A stretch of 64,000 nt of DNA from Bactericera cockerelli (lineage: Eukaryota; Arthropoda; Insecta; Hemiptera; Triozidae), in the NCBI GenBank assembly GCA_024516035.1, contig CM044961.1, forward strand, positions 7,681,796 through 7,745,795. The letters are read 5' to 3'. A model generated the notes under the pieces. The model had not been told where the DNA came from. It saw nothing but the letters and a program-made list of their open reading frames with translations, and did not search any database. Numbering within the stretch: position 1 is the first letter of the stretch; every line of letters begins with the position of its first letter. The position numbers were made by a program, and so were the translations under genes. Shown here piece after piece: positions 50,400 through 61,664 of the stretch.

Positions 50400-50766
50400 T
50401 TTTCTTTTACTTGTCTCTCTCTCTCTCTACCTTTCTTTCCCCTAAACCCTCTCTCTCTTCCCCCCCCTATCGCCATCTCTTTCTCCCTTCCCTCTCTCTT
50501 ACCCTTTCTCTCTCTCGTGTGGTTTAGAGATGAGAGATTTTTTCTTCTCTCGCTCTCTCTTAATTCTTCACCCCTCCCTCCGTCCCTCTCCCTCTCGTTT
50601 GTTAAAAAAAAGGGTTTGTCTTCTTATGGAAAAGAGATGTTTCGGGGATTTTTTTCCTATACTATGAAAGTAAGGGAGTGCTTTTGTTGACCCCCCTTGG
50701 GGTGGAACTGAGGGGGGTGAGGAGTGGTTTCATTTAATCCCACTGAACATTTCTTCCTGATAAAGG

Positions 50767-50836
<70 letters not shown>

Positions 50837-50945
50837 GAGAGAAAGAGAGAGAGAGGTGGATAGATAAATAGAGTGAGAGAGAAATGAATAGATAAATAGA
50901 TTCAGAGAGAGAGATATAGACTGAGATAGATGATTGAGAGAGTGT
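50400..50945. repeat. CT- and GA-rich tracts
   Basis: Pyrimidine tract at 50400-50610, (ga)n at 50768-50850, then a degenerating gagagaaagagagaaag area to 50945. Confidence 0.85.
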
Positions 50946-51120
50946 TAAGTGGCAGAGAATGCCTAAGGCATTAACTTCGCCCCGTACAAGACAGTTGTGA
51001 ATTTAAATATTGTTTTCTATATTTTATTTTGTAAATATCGTTAAGTTATTTTTTCTCTGTTAATAATTTGTTGGTTGTTTTTGTTTTGCATAAAAAATAA
51101 AGTGTACCATAAATAAATAA
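50945..51120 (+). repeat. Family G retroelement
   Basis: agtggcagagaatgcctaag, gcattaacttcgccccg, a T/A-rich body and aaaaaataaagtgtacc tail. It is embedded in the GA-rich region. Confidence 0.6.
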
Positions 51121-52200
51121 GAGTGAAATAGATAAGTATATAGATTGAGAGAGAAAAATGGAAGAGAAGGGAAAATCTGTATTTATGTGGCAGGATGAGG
51201 GTTGGATGGAAGGGAAACCTAGAAGATAAAGAGAGAGATATATGTAAATGAATAAATACATTGAGAGAAATAAATAGATAAATAAATTGAGAGAGAAAGA
51301 AAAAGAAAGAATGAAAGAGAAGTGAAGATCTGTATTTATGTGGCAGGATGAGTGTTGGGTGGAAGGGTACCCTAGAAGAGAAGGAGAGAGATATATGTAA
51401 ATGGATATCTACATTGAGAGAGATAAATAGATAAATAAATTGAGAGAGAAAGAAAAAGAAAGATGGAAAAGAAGGGAAGATCTGTATTAATGTGGCAGGA
51501 CGAGGGTTGGATGGAAGGGAACCCTAGAAGAGATAGAGAGAGATATATGTAAATGGATAAATACATTGAGAAAGATAAATAGATAAATAAATTGAGAGAG
51601 AAAGAAAATTAAAGAATGAAAGAGAAGGGAAGATCTGTATTTATGTGGCAGGATGAGTGTTGGATGGAAGGGAACCCTAGAAGAGAAGGAGAGAAATATA
51701 TGTAAATGGATAAATACATTGAGAGAGATAAATAGAGAGAAAGAAAAAGAAAGATGGAAAAGAAGGGAAGATCTGTATTAATGTGGCAGGATGAGGGTTG
51801 GATGGAAGGGAACCCTAGAAGAGATAGAGAGAGATATATGTAAATGGATAAATACATTGAGAAAGATAAATAGATAAATAAATTGAGAGAGATAAGAAAA
51901 AGAAAGAATTTACGAAGGGAAGATCTGTATTTATGTGGCAGGATGAGGGTTGGATGGAAGGGAACCCTAGAAGAGATAGAGAGAGATATATGTAAATGGA
52001 TAAATAAATTGAGAGAGAAAGAAAAAGAAAGATAGAAAAGAAGGGAAGATCTGTATTTATGTGGCAGGATGAGTGTTGGATGAAAGGGAACCCTCGAAGA
52101 GAAAGAGAGAGATATATGTAAATGGATAAATAAATTGAGAGAGAAAGAAAAAGAAAGAACGGAAGAGAAGGGAAGATCTGTATTTATGTGGCAGGGAAAC
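51120..52200. repeat. ~130-155 bp tandem repeat, eight units
   Basis: Each unit has gaagatctgtatttatgtgg, caggatgagggttggatgg, aagggaaccctagaagag, a gagagatatatgtaaatgg link and a variable gagagaaag part. The anchor atctgtatttatgtgg starts near 51174, 51329, 51478, 51633, 51770, 51919, 52048 and 52175. Confidence 0.88.
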
Positions 52201-52439
52201 CTGACTATTATTCCCTCGTGTGCTTGTATTAGTTTTTTTATCATTCTCATGGAGAAAGGTTTGCTCCACTTAACGTGCGAGAGTGCTGCTTTGAACTTGT
52301 GCCATTTGCACATTCTAGGCGAAAACGGCGACGGAATTAGATCAATTTGTGCGAGCGGATTGGGGTTGCAAAACTTCACTACAAGTACATATATTGCGAA
52401 AAATTCAGCAATGATTTGTGTAACGAGGCATGCTCAATG

Positions 52440-53620
52440 TTCAAAGGGTTGGGTGGAAGAGATTGCCTAAGGCAATAACCCCGCCCTTTAGTTAGGACAT
52501 AATTATATTATGTATATATTTATTTATTTTTTCTTTATTTTTTTTCTTCTGTTACATATGGGTCATTTTCATTTATCTTGGGCATATCAAGTCCGCAACC
52601 TTTCTCCTTTAATAAATGTGAAAATAATAGGGATATATGTATGACTAAAATCTATTTGATCACATAGGAAACAATTTTTTTTATAAATTACAATAAGAAA
52701 TTGTCTTTTAAACTAATGTGGAGACTCAAAATTGCCAGTTATGTAAGTAACGTTCATGATATTTTAGGTGTCCCTTAGTCTAAGATTTTACTGTGTCTGA
52801 TAGAAAAAAATGCATTTCTCCCCATTATTTTCACCAAAATCCAATATTAATGAGAAAAATACAGTTTATTTAGGATGTGACCATTAGTGTTCATAAAAAT
52901 AATAATGTTCACCTCATTCTACGGACTTGTAAAGTTGTGTCCCTACGAAGAAAAAAAAATCTCCGTCATGAATGTTACCCCCAAAAAAATGTAAACCATT
53001 TTGAAAAACCCTTTGAATGAGAAGCTAGCAGCTGCCGCCATTTTGCTTCTTACAGATGAAATAGTTTTTATTTTGAAATTTCCTGTCAGTTGGATGTTGG
53101 ATGCAGTACAGTGAGGGACAATGGTGGGTCTAATTTTTTTTGACAAGAACGTTACGCGGTTTTTAAAATAAATTGTAATGATTCTTTAATATATAATGTA
53201 TTTCTTTAATTCTTCTGCATGTCCTCTTACCAATCAAATATTTTTTTTTGTAAAGTGAATATTCTTTTATTGAGAAAAGATTGTTTTAGTGGCGTGTTAC
53301 TCATGAACGTTACCGTCTAGAACGTTACCCGTGGTCATGAACGTTACCTAGTACGTTAAGTTTTTGTAACTTTGTGTGAAGAGGTAGCTGCTAGAAATAT
53401 TGTAAATGAAAGTTTTTGCTCAAAGGTATTTGTCTTAGTCTTCTAAGCCTAAAAAATGTTTAGGAAAAAGGTAACGTTCATGACTTGAAAAAATCCAATT
53501 GCCCAAGATAAATGAAAATGACCCATATAGTATTTTAAATTGTAATTATTTGTATTGTATATAATAGTCCTATATCAATTAAGTGTAAATAAATAAAAAA
53601 TAAAATGCATATCAGTATAT
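52440..53620 (+). repeat. Family G retroelement split by a DNA element
   Basis: 52440-52559 (gttgggtggaagagattgcc to tgttacatat) and 53525-53620 (gtattttaaattgtaattat to ctatatcaattaagtg) are the two sides. The right side matches the reverse strand of 15840-15890. Confidence 0.65.
52560..53524. mobile_element. Non-autonomous DNA transposon with repeated internal motif
   Basis: 25-bp perfect inverted ends (gggtcattttcatttatctt and on). Inside, the motif GTAACGTTCATGA or its reverse complement appears at about 52747, 53303, 53333 and 53470, with weaker forms at 52968, 53145 and 53320. There is no transposase frame. The flank is catat / atatag, so the target duplication is short or ambiguous. 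Confidence 0.75.
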
Positions 53621-53629
53621 TTTTTTTAC

Positions 53630-53935
53630 ACAAACTTACGGTGGTCTGTGTTGTAGCCTGCCCATCCCGTAGTATGCCTCCTCTCTGATGGGCGAGAAGT
53701 GACACAATATTTCCCATTTGGGTGCCGGGTTAACACGAGCGCACCGGAAGTTATCCCTTAAAAAACAACTGTAACCAAATTTTGAATATTAATTTTTGTT
53801 TCTTATATCGTTTCCCAGAAGAAATACAAATTTTTGTGGGCGCGGGCCTTCGAACCCGTGACCTTCCGCATGGCAAGCGAGTGCTTAACCACTGAGCTAT
53901 TTTCGACTATTCTCGTCTAGATCATCTCACACCTG
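53630..53935 (-). repeat. SINE family H, best copy
   Basis: The reverse head at 53840-53905 reads aatagctcagtggttaagc to acgggttcgaaggcccg. The body passes through ccggtgcgctcgtgttaacc and ends in gcccatcagagaggaggc and the ggctacaacacagacc part near 53640. Confidence 0.75.
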
Positions 53936-54426
53936 ATACTTATCTCACGTTAACGACTGTCTAATTACCCCACTGGCCATTCCACTTTACACCATAATGA
54001 CCGTGGTCATTAGTGAAGACGATGATAGTAATGACCTGAGGTCATTGACCTCATCAGCTGATTGCCCAAGGGTTCTCGGATCGATTCAGTTCAAATCCAT
54101 TAGACTGAACGATCTCAGAGGCACAGTTTAGTGGAATCAACAATTTATTAATCTTATCAGTGATCGTTGTTATCAGTGATGACTTGTGTGAGTTGTGCTT
54201 AATTACCTAGTTGCGATGATGAGTGAGGTTGAGACTTTTGGCAGATAAGAAACTGTTCCTGGACAATGTCAGAGTCTGAGATGGGCCTTTGAAATGTGGG
54301 AGAATCAGTACGAATTAAAAAAAAAAACCGATTTTTAGTGAAACTAGCTTGATTAAAATCAGTTATCCGTTAATATTTCCAATTATTAGAAATAATAATG
54401 AAAAAATATCTTGTGTTTTCATTTGT
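53936..54426. other. Intergenic sequence with GGTCA/TGACC repeats
   Basis: Between 53990 and 54050, tgaccgtggtcattag and tgacctgaggtcattgacct form short palindromes. No gene recognised. Confidence 0.4.
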
Positions 54427-54640
54427 AAGTAATAATAATAATATCGCCTTATTTATACTGCCCGATTAAAACTCTTTAAAGTCCCATTATTCCAGCAGTA
54501 AGCCCAAGACATATTATTATGTGGTAAAAATCCCAAATGGGAGGATAACTTGTCATGTCCCGGCTGGGTTTCGAACCCACGACATCTGGATTCTTTGGAT
54601 TCACAGAGTGCCGCCTTTACCACTGAGCTACCGGGACATA
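54427..54640 (-). repeat. SINE family A, full length
   Basis: Reverse copy with (taa)n at 54429-54443 and the head tccggtagctcagtgg ending at about 54638. Confidence 0.83.
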
Positions 54641-54649
54641 ATAGGTATA

Positions 54650-54945
54650 GTAGGTTACGTAAAAAAAACAACTATTTAAAATAATCCCAATAACCCCCCG
54701 TCGTCGGAAAATCCAAGACGCCGCCGGGATTTCACGAGCCAAGACACAGACAGCTCAGCAGCACAAGGTATCGACACTCGTCGGCATCGCTGCGCTGTTT
54801 CGACGACCACGCATCTCGACATGTGACCGCCAGGGGGAAAGCGACCCTCACATGATGGTGACAGTCGTGCACACCAGGGGAGCAGACGGGAAATGTGACC
54901 GGCTGGAACATTCCTCCATCTCCACGGTATTGCGAGGTAGGGAGG
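54650..54945. other. GC-rich unique segment
   Basis: Distinctly richer in G+C and CpG than its surroundings (gacgccgccgggatttcac, gtcggcatcgctgcgctg). There is no open frame I can recognise. It could be a regulatory region or an unrecognised exon. Confidence 0.3.
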
Positions 54946-55210
54946 GAGGGAGGGAGGGGGTGAGTGAGTGAGAGAGAGGAGGGAGAGGGAGGGAGGGAGA
55001 GACTAGGAGAGGGGGAAGGAGAGAGAGGAGGGCAGGGAGGTTTATTGAGAGGGAGGGAGAAAGATAGAGAGAAACAAAGAGAGAGGGGGGGGAGGAGTGA
55101 GAGAGAAGGGGAGGAGTGAGAGAGAGAGAGAGAGAGAAAATAGGAGAAAGAGAAGGATAGAGATGGAGGAAGATAAAGAGAGAGGAAAACAGGGCGGAGA
55201 GAGAGGGAGA

Positions 55211-55271
<61 letters not shown>

Positions 55272-55335
55272 GAGAGAGGAGAAAGAGAGAGAGAGAGAGA
55301 GGGGAGAAGGAGAGAGAGAGGGAGTGAGACAAAGA
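54946..55335. repeat. GA/GGA-rich simple repeat
   Basis: gggagggagggagg, then gagagagaga tracts, the purest at 55217-55268. Confidence 0.9.
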
Positions 55336-55570
55336 AGGGAATTAGACAGAATTCACAGGGACACTGTAAAAATATCTGAGGGACGGCAGGTCGTACGACG
55401 AAAAAGGGAGAAAACTGAAAACGCTATTAGAAAATCTCATTAACGAGAAAATAACAACAAATCCCTTTCCATAAAAAACCCAGGTGGTGTCAGAGATCAA
55501 CTGGTACCAAGCCCGACCAACCTTGACGAAGGAACTTTAAGCTTCCATCAAGGCTGTTCAACGTCCTACA

Positions 55571-55601
<31 letters not shown>

Positions 55602-55879
55602 AACAAAACCCAGACTTGCCCAATCTAACCCTCGCAAGGCCAAGTTTCCCTCTTACTCCCTACACAAAATACCCGCTTACCCTGCAAGTCATCAACTTTT
55701 TTTACCCCACCCTTTCCTACCACGATTCGCGTGCTAAGACCGAATTTGTTAGGAAAATTGCTCTTTGGAGTTAACGTCGGATAGGTATGTTCGTTGGAAA
55801 AAAAATTTAAATTGTTTTTCTTCCAACATCAACTTTTCCTCGCAGCATACGTATGTGTGGTTAAATGAAATTCACTCGG

Positions 55880-56272
55880 AGCAGCATTGTTTGTCTTGCT
55901 ATAATTGCAGTATTATATTGTTTGTTATAATTGCTGAATCGTATTGTATTATTTGCTATAATTGCTGAATTGTATTGTATTGTTTGCTATAATTGTTTTA
56001 TTGTATTGTATTGTTTGCTATAATTGTTGAATTGTATTTATTATATTGTTTGCTTTAATTGCATTGTATTGTTTGCTTTAATTGCTGAATTGTGTTGTAT
56101 TGATTGCTATTATTGCTGAATGTATTGTATTGTTTGCTATAATTGTTGAATTGTATTGTACTGTTTGCTAAAATTGCTGAATTGTATTGTAGTGTTTGCT
56201 ATAATTGCTGAATCTCTTGTATTGTTTGCTATTTTTGCTGAATTGTATTGTATTGTTTGCTCCAGTGTTGCC
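55880..56272. repeat. ~37-bp AT-rich minisatellite, about ten units
   Basis: Units read tgctataattgctgaattg then tattgtattgtt, with many small changes. Confidence 0.85.
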
Positions 56273-56560
56273 ATCACAATCCTCCATCTGCTCAATTTAA
56301 CTTAAAATCGTCTCTAACAGTTTCCAACTCGTCCAATACCTCTTCAATTCGTCTCCTATCCTTGCACTAATCTCCACATCAACTCACTCCAGTGTTGCCC
56401 TTGTAATCCTCGCTCAATTCAATTTAACTTGAGTGACATTCGTGGCTTAATCAAGAGACAATTCGCGATCTCTATGTAGCGTTCTATAGAGAGAAACAAA
56501 TTGTTAAAATATTTAAAATACATACAATAGGGGCTGTCTACCTTTGGTAGATTGCTAATA

Positions 56561-57467
56561 CGAGGTCTGTCCCGAAAGTTCGTATAAAAATGAAATAAAA
56601 ATTTTATATTACAATTAATCGGGTAATTCAATTTTGTCTCCTTCAAAGTACTCTCCCTGGGACACAATGCACTTCTGCCAACGCCGTTTCCACTGTTTGA
56701 AGGCTCCTTGAAAGTCCTCAGTTTGAAGTCTCTTCAGCTGACTCGTCGTTGCTGCTTTAATGGCCTCAACGTCCCCCAAATGCCGCCCCGAAGCACCAAT
56801 TTTGTTTTTGGGAATAAAAAGAAGTCACAGGGTGCCAAATCCGGTGAATAAGGGGGGTGTTCAGTCGCTATGATCGAATTGGCAGCCAGAAACTCACGCA
56901 CAACGAGAGAGGTGTGAGCGGGGGCATTGTCGTGGTGGAGGATCCACCGCCCCTCTCGCGCCAAATAGTTGTTTTGCTCAAAGAAAGCTCTTCAGACACC
57001 TGTCTGACGGTTAAACGACGGTCCTGCAGGACACAGGATCGAATTCTTTCCACATTGTTAGAAGTGCTGGAAGTGGAAGGACGTCCTGACCGAGGGTCAT
57101 CTTCGAGACTTTCTCGGCCCTCACGAAATCTTTTTACCCACTTGTGGACTGTTGGTTCCTTGAAAACATCATCTCCATAAACTTGGTTGAGATCATTAAA
57201 AATCTCGTGCCCATTCTTGCCGAGTTTTACGAGAAATTTGATGATGACGCGCTGTTCTTGAATGACTGAGAGTTCCATGCCGACGAGTGATAGAGAGAGG
57301 GGTCACTTCACAGGTACCGGGACGATCCAGTTTTTATCGTAAGGCGATCGAACGCACACTGAGAATTGTTTGGATGTTGTAGAAGGGGAAATAGCCCAAA
57401 TTGCCTCCCCACTTTGCCTTCCAGCGTTGCCAGAACACTTTTATACGAACTTTCGGGACAGACCTCG
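56561..57467 (-). mobile_element. Internally deleted mariner-like element
   Basis: Inverted ends cgaggtctgtcccgaaagtt and more, about 29 bp, are flanked by TA. Minus-strand coding starts with MELSVIQEQRVIIKFLVKLG at 57278 (HTH), then PRSGRPSTSS (the linker) and LSLSKTTIW. About 120 residues, including the first catalytic Asp, are missing at about 56955. The frame resumes at WILHHDNAPAHTSLVVREFL (second Asp) and PPYSPDLAPCDFFLFPK (third Asp, the mariner DD34D layout), then shifts frame near 56790. It is 907 bp against about 1.3 kb for a complete element. Confidence 0.9.
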
Positions 57468-57594
57468 TATACAGCAAATTCATCAATCCAGAAGATATTA
57501 ACTTTCCCAATGTTGCGGGTTTTTCTATTTCTTTCATTTAATCTTTAATTTCTTCTTAAGACACTATAGAAGACACTATGTATATCTGTAATGA

Positions 57595-57708
57595 AAAAGT
57601 TGAAAAACTCGCTTTAATAAATCTACGCTGAAACCGGGACTTGCACCACCGACCTCCAGATTACAAGTTCGCCGGCTTATTGATCAAGCTACTGAGGTCG
57701 GTTATATC
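57595..57708 (-). repeat. SINE family B
   Basis: Reverse copy: body ctcgctttaataaatctacg, then gaaaccgggacttgcacc, to the head aagctactgaggtcggt. Confidence 0.78.
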
Positions 57709-57709
57709 T

Positions 57710-59275
57710 GTAATGATGCTACGTACATAACTAAGGGTATGTAACACTAGGACAGATAAATCCGTGTGGGATTCAGATTTCAGATAGTTCAGAGTAAGTT
57801 GAAACAAAATATGATGGAATTTGGGAGGTACCTTCAGAGGTGCTGAGAGATGGATACAAGTACCTATCTCATGGTCTTGGAACTTGAAAAGACTATATTA
57901 TGGACGCATTTGACGCCTAGATCCAATCAATATCTAGTTCCTGCTATGTCCAAATTATTCTATTTGGGTTTAAAACTTCCTAATTTGTGTTTTCGCCCAA
58001 AGAGTGCATCCTTACCAACACTTCAAATTTCAGTAATGAAACAACCAGGAACAGTCAACTCACCTGTAACAATGAAAAAAAGACACAAATTAGAACTATT
58101 TAAACTATCATCACACTTTCCAAAAACAAATCAAACTCAAAATCAAAGAAAATTGTGGCACTTACTCATATATTAAAATTACCAGAAATAGCTGACACAT
58201 CTTTTTTTTTTTTTCTTTTTTTAAGATGAGTGTTTCACAGCCGTTTTTATTTCGTAGCCATGGAACAGGAGCTACTGTAGACGCTTGTGGTCTGTGTTGT
58301 AGCCTGTCTAAGTGTTGTATTTAAGTAGACAGCTATGTACGACCAATAGTAAGTGCTTCTTGATGAAAAAAGAGGCTAATTATAAAAATAAAAAATAATT
58401 GTTGTATTATTTTGTTTTTAGTTTCCTTACATTTTGATTAACAAGTACAAACAAACTGGTAGACGCAAAACCATTTTGCATTCGTCGAAATTCCACCAAA
58501 GAAAACACATTTTAAAATAGCAAATTTTACGACCGGTAGGAACAAGTTCTGAAGCGATTTCAGCGATTTTTTTTGGCAACCTTGGTCAATCGCAAGGTGG
58601 GTTGTCTGGTTCTTTGCATACATTACTGCATGTGGTGCTACTCATGTGCCTTTCGGAACGAGTTTTGATGATCTCACCATATTTCCTTCTTAAAATATGT
58701 TCTAATGTTACAAGAGAGAAACTTCCATACTATTTTACAAAGAAATGATACATGGATACAAATTACAAAAATTGATGTCTGGAAATATCGAAATCATGGC
58801 GAAAGCGTATTCCAATTTTGATGCTGTGCATAGTTGCATACACATAACGTAATATTTCGTAGCACATATCTTCTTTTTATTTTCCTCAATAATGTAAAAT
58901 TCTTCTGAAATCATCCCATGTACTTCTCTAATCTCTCTAAAACATGTATCTCCCCATACTGGATTTCCGAAAACTGAAGGGTCCTGAGAACAGAGACAAC
59001 CGGCTTCCATCGATTCCAAGGACCAAGGATTCCCCCAGCATCACATGGTCCTGAGTACCTGGAACCTAATATCATCTCATAAGAACCTTCATACCAAGTG
59101 TGAGCTCGTATCAGTACTGATTTCAGGACCAAGTTTCAAATATTCATGCCATCAAATAAATCATACAACTATTAAATTTCAACATAATCTAATCATTGAA
59201 AAACAAAGGTTCCAATAGAGGTGCGTAAGATAGCACGACATTGAAGCTAGATTGTACCTCTCACGGACCTTCATA
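57710..59275. other. Intergenic sequence
   Basis: A family H fragment (tcgtagccatggaacagg, 58250-58310) lies in it. Nothing else recognised on either strand. Confidence 0.4.
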
Positions 59276-59278
59276 GAA

Positions 59279-59640
59279 AACCCTGCGATACATCTCCTTC
59301 TCGACTTCACTTCCTTATGGGAATTCAGAAAACCTTCATGATGATCTGAGGTCCAAACCGAAAATCTAACAACTAGCAACACATCTCTCCCCTTATCCTC
59401 CCTTTAACTCCAGTTCCTGATCTATATCAGTCTATATCAGAAGAGTCTACCACAACTAAACACCATATGATTCTGTGACTTACAGGACGATCCAAGGTCC
59501 CACCCGAAAACCTCCCTAATGCCTCCCCTTGACTCCAGTTCCTGATAGAGAGGAGTCTACCACACACAATACACCATATGATTCTCTAACGTGTGTGTGT
59601 ACTCGCAGGATGATCCAAGGTCCCAACAGAGAACCTTGGG
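59279..59640. repeat. ~115-bp diverged tandem duplication, three units
   Basis: Units near 59290-59400, 59401-59520 and 59521-59640 share gatgatccaaggtcc, ctccagttcctgat and gagtctaccacaa with accatatgattct. The second and third are the closest pair. Confidence 0.65.
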
Positions 59641-59644
59641 GAGC

Positions 59645-61020
59645 AGACACATCTCCGTGTCTCAGACTCAGACCTTGGTGCGAGCGGAGAGGTTGAGTCA
59701 GAAGCCCCGAGATACCTTGGGGCCCCACAAGGCGGCGAGAATTGTGAGCTGCTCAGTTCATTAATTTTCAACGCTCATATCAATGAGGCTTCTTACTAAC
59801 ATATAGAATCATGAACATGGGTCTTATTTTCATCTGTACCAACACGACTGATTGGCCTATTTCACAAGGGTCTATTCTTTTTCTCTCTCATTTTAACGGC
59901 GTTTTAACAAGGCGGTTAGCCTGTCGTTCACACCAGTAAGTTCTATACATATTATGTATTTGAAGAGTCATACAAACCATATTTTTCCTTCTCTCTTGAT
60001 CCAAATTAATCTTTTCATCTTTTTGTAGATATATTCAACTGTCAAGTTCCATGTATTTTTCTTTACAAATTTCTTCATCATCTGGATCTATAATAATTCA
60101 ATTAATCGACACCTACATCGAAAATTAGACAGTATCAAATCGCTATTATTATCAAGTCATACTAATTGTTTGCGTGACGTCATTGTTTCATAGATATTCA
60201 TCAACCGATTCGAATGCAGACAGACAAATCCAAGATCAAATCGCTAAACCTTCACTGAGGCTGGCTGAACCTCGTTCTATTTCCGTGTGTGTAAAATGTT
60301 CCGATGAGAGAGGGTGTCCTCAACACCACTTTTACTCTCGTAAAAGTTAAATCTGCTAAATCCAGATGCTCTAGATCTTAACCAGGTGCCGGCATTTTAG
60401 ATAAAGTACCGTACAGGCTTGCAGTTCTATTCAAAGTACTAGAACAGGATACGACACTCATGAAAGACACATACACAACCCTATAAGAACTAGAATGAAT
60501 CAAATCAATCAAATGGGTAGAGTTATGAGATAATGAGAAATTCAATAATTATCAAGAAAAGATATGGCTAATAGAGAAAAATGGTCAAGTACCGCAGCAT
60601 TTAGTACAAGATGATAAACAGTGATTAACAGAGAAACAGCGGAAGAGCTCACATGTGAGAAATCTGCCACTTTAAATAAAGCAAAAAAATGTGTTAGCAT
60701 CATTAAAAAAACTAAATTCTAATTTTCTACAAACAACAAGCAAAGTTCCTTTATGAATAATACTTTCTAATATCCTATTCAAAAACGAGCTTTATGCACC
60801 TCAGAAGACATCAGACGTTAAGCACAAACAAGAAGAAAGAAATTCAGCCATCTGTTGTGTTGTGAGCATCTTTGGGAACTGCTGTGGTTATTAATCTTTG
60901 GAGACAACTAATACATCACCATCCATATTTGAATCACATGCCAAATACAAATCATAGAAAGAATCACTTGACGTGTATTAAAATTCCATCGTGTCCTGAA
61001 CTATCACAATTATATACTCG
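59645..61020. other. Intergenic AT-rich sequence
   Basis: No gene, RNA or repeat recognised. Confidence 0.4.
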
Positions 61021-61029
61021 CATTGCAAT

Positions 61030-61067
61030 CTGATGAGAGCCAATTAGCTTGAAACAGCTGTCCAGGT
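61030..61067 (+). ncRNA. Decayed hammerhead ribozyme
   Basis: CTGATGA, stem II GAGC-CAATTA-GCTT, GAAA, CAGCTGTC and CAGGT match the cores at 7198 and 20363. The upstream helix I strand is gcaat in place of acctg, so helix I cannot form and self-cleavage is unlikely. Confidence 0.6.
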
Positions 61068-61299
61068 GAACAACATCCATCCTGAATAACTTCTCGACTA
61101 TTCTGTATTTACTTAAGAAAAAAAAGAGGGAGGGGGGACTTGATTACTGACACTTTTAATCATCTCTCTTTTGAAAGTTCGCTGAAGTTTTAAAATAAGT
61201 AAAACATTTAAGATATATTTTTAAATAGTCAGTGTTCAAGTGCATTTCAACATACTACACATACACCATATCACTACATACTGGTAACCGAAGGCTAGA

Positions 61300-61440
61300 C
61301 CCAGAAGGTGGGCGAGGTATGCCGTTGCATTAGCACCGCCCTTGTCAAGTTTTTTGTTAATTATTATGTATGTATATTTCTATTATTGTAATAAAACTTG
61401 ATCCAACATGTTAATAATAATATAATAGAACAATACTTCT
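61300..61440 (+). repeat. Family G-like retroelement
   Basis: ggtgggcgaggtatgccgtt, gcattagcaccgccctt, an AT-rich body, gtaataaaacttgatcc and a (taa)n tail. It is diverged. Confidence 0.5.
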
Positions 61441-61549
61441 GGATCAAGGGTTCAACAATAATTATATGAATCCTTCCAACACCATGACATCACACATGGA
61501 CACGAAAATAAAGTATCACATCGTAAATAAATAAACAGCAACGACTTAG

Positions 61550-61660
61550 CAACTGAATTAGGCAACAACTTAGCACTGAATTAGGCAAAACTTAGCAACT
61601 GATTGACAACAACTTAGCAACTGATTAGGCAACGACTTAGCAACTAATTAGGCTACAACA
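61550..61660. repeat. ~24-bp tandem repeat
   Basis: About five units of aacttagcaactgaattagg with caacg/caaaa links. Confidence 0.75.
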
Positions 61661-61664
61661 CGTA

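Noticed and set aside
51609..52379. 256-codon repeat frame on the minus strand
   Set aside because: It follows the 130-155 bp tandem repeat. The units vary in length and composition, with no start context or splice sites.
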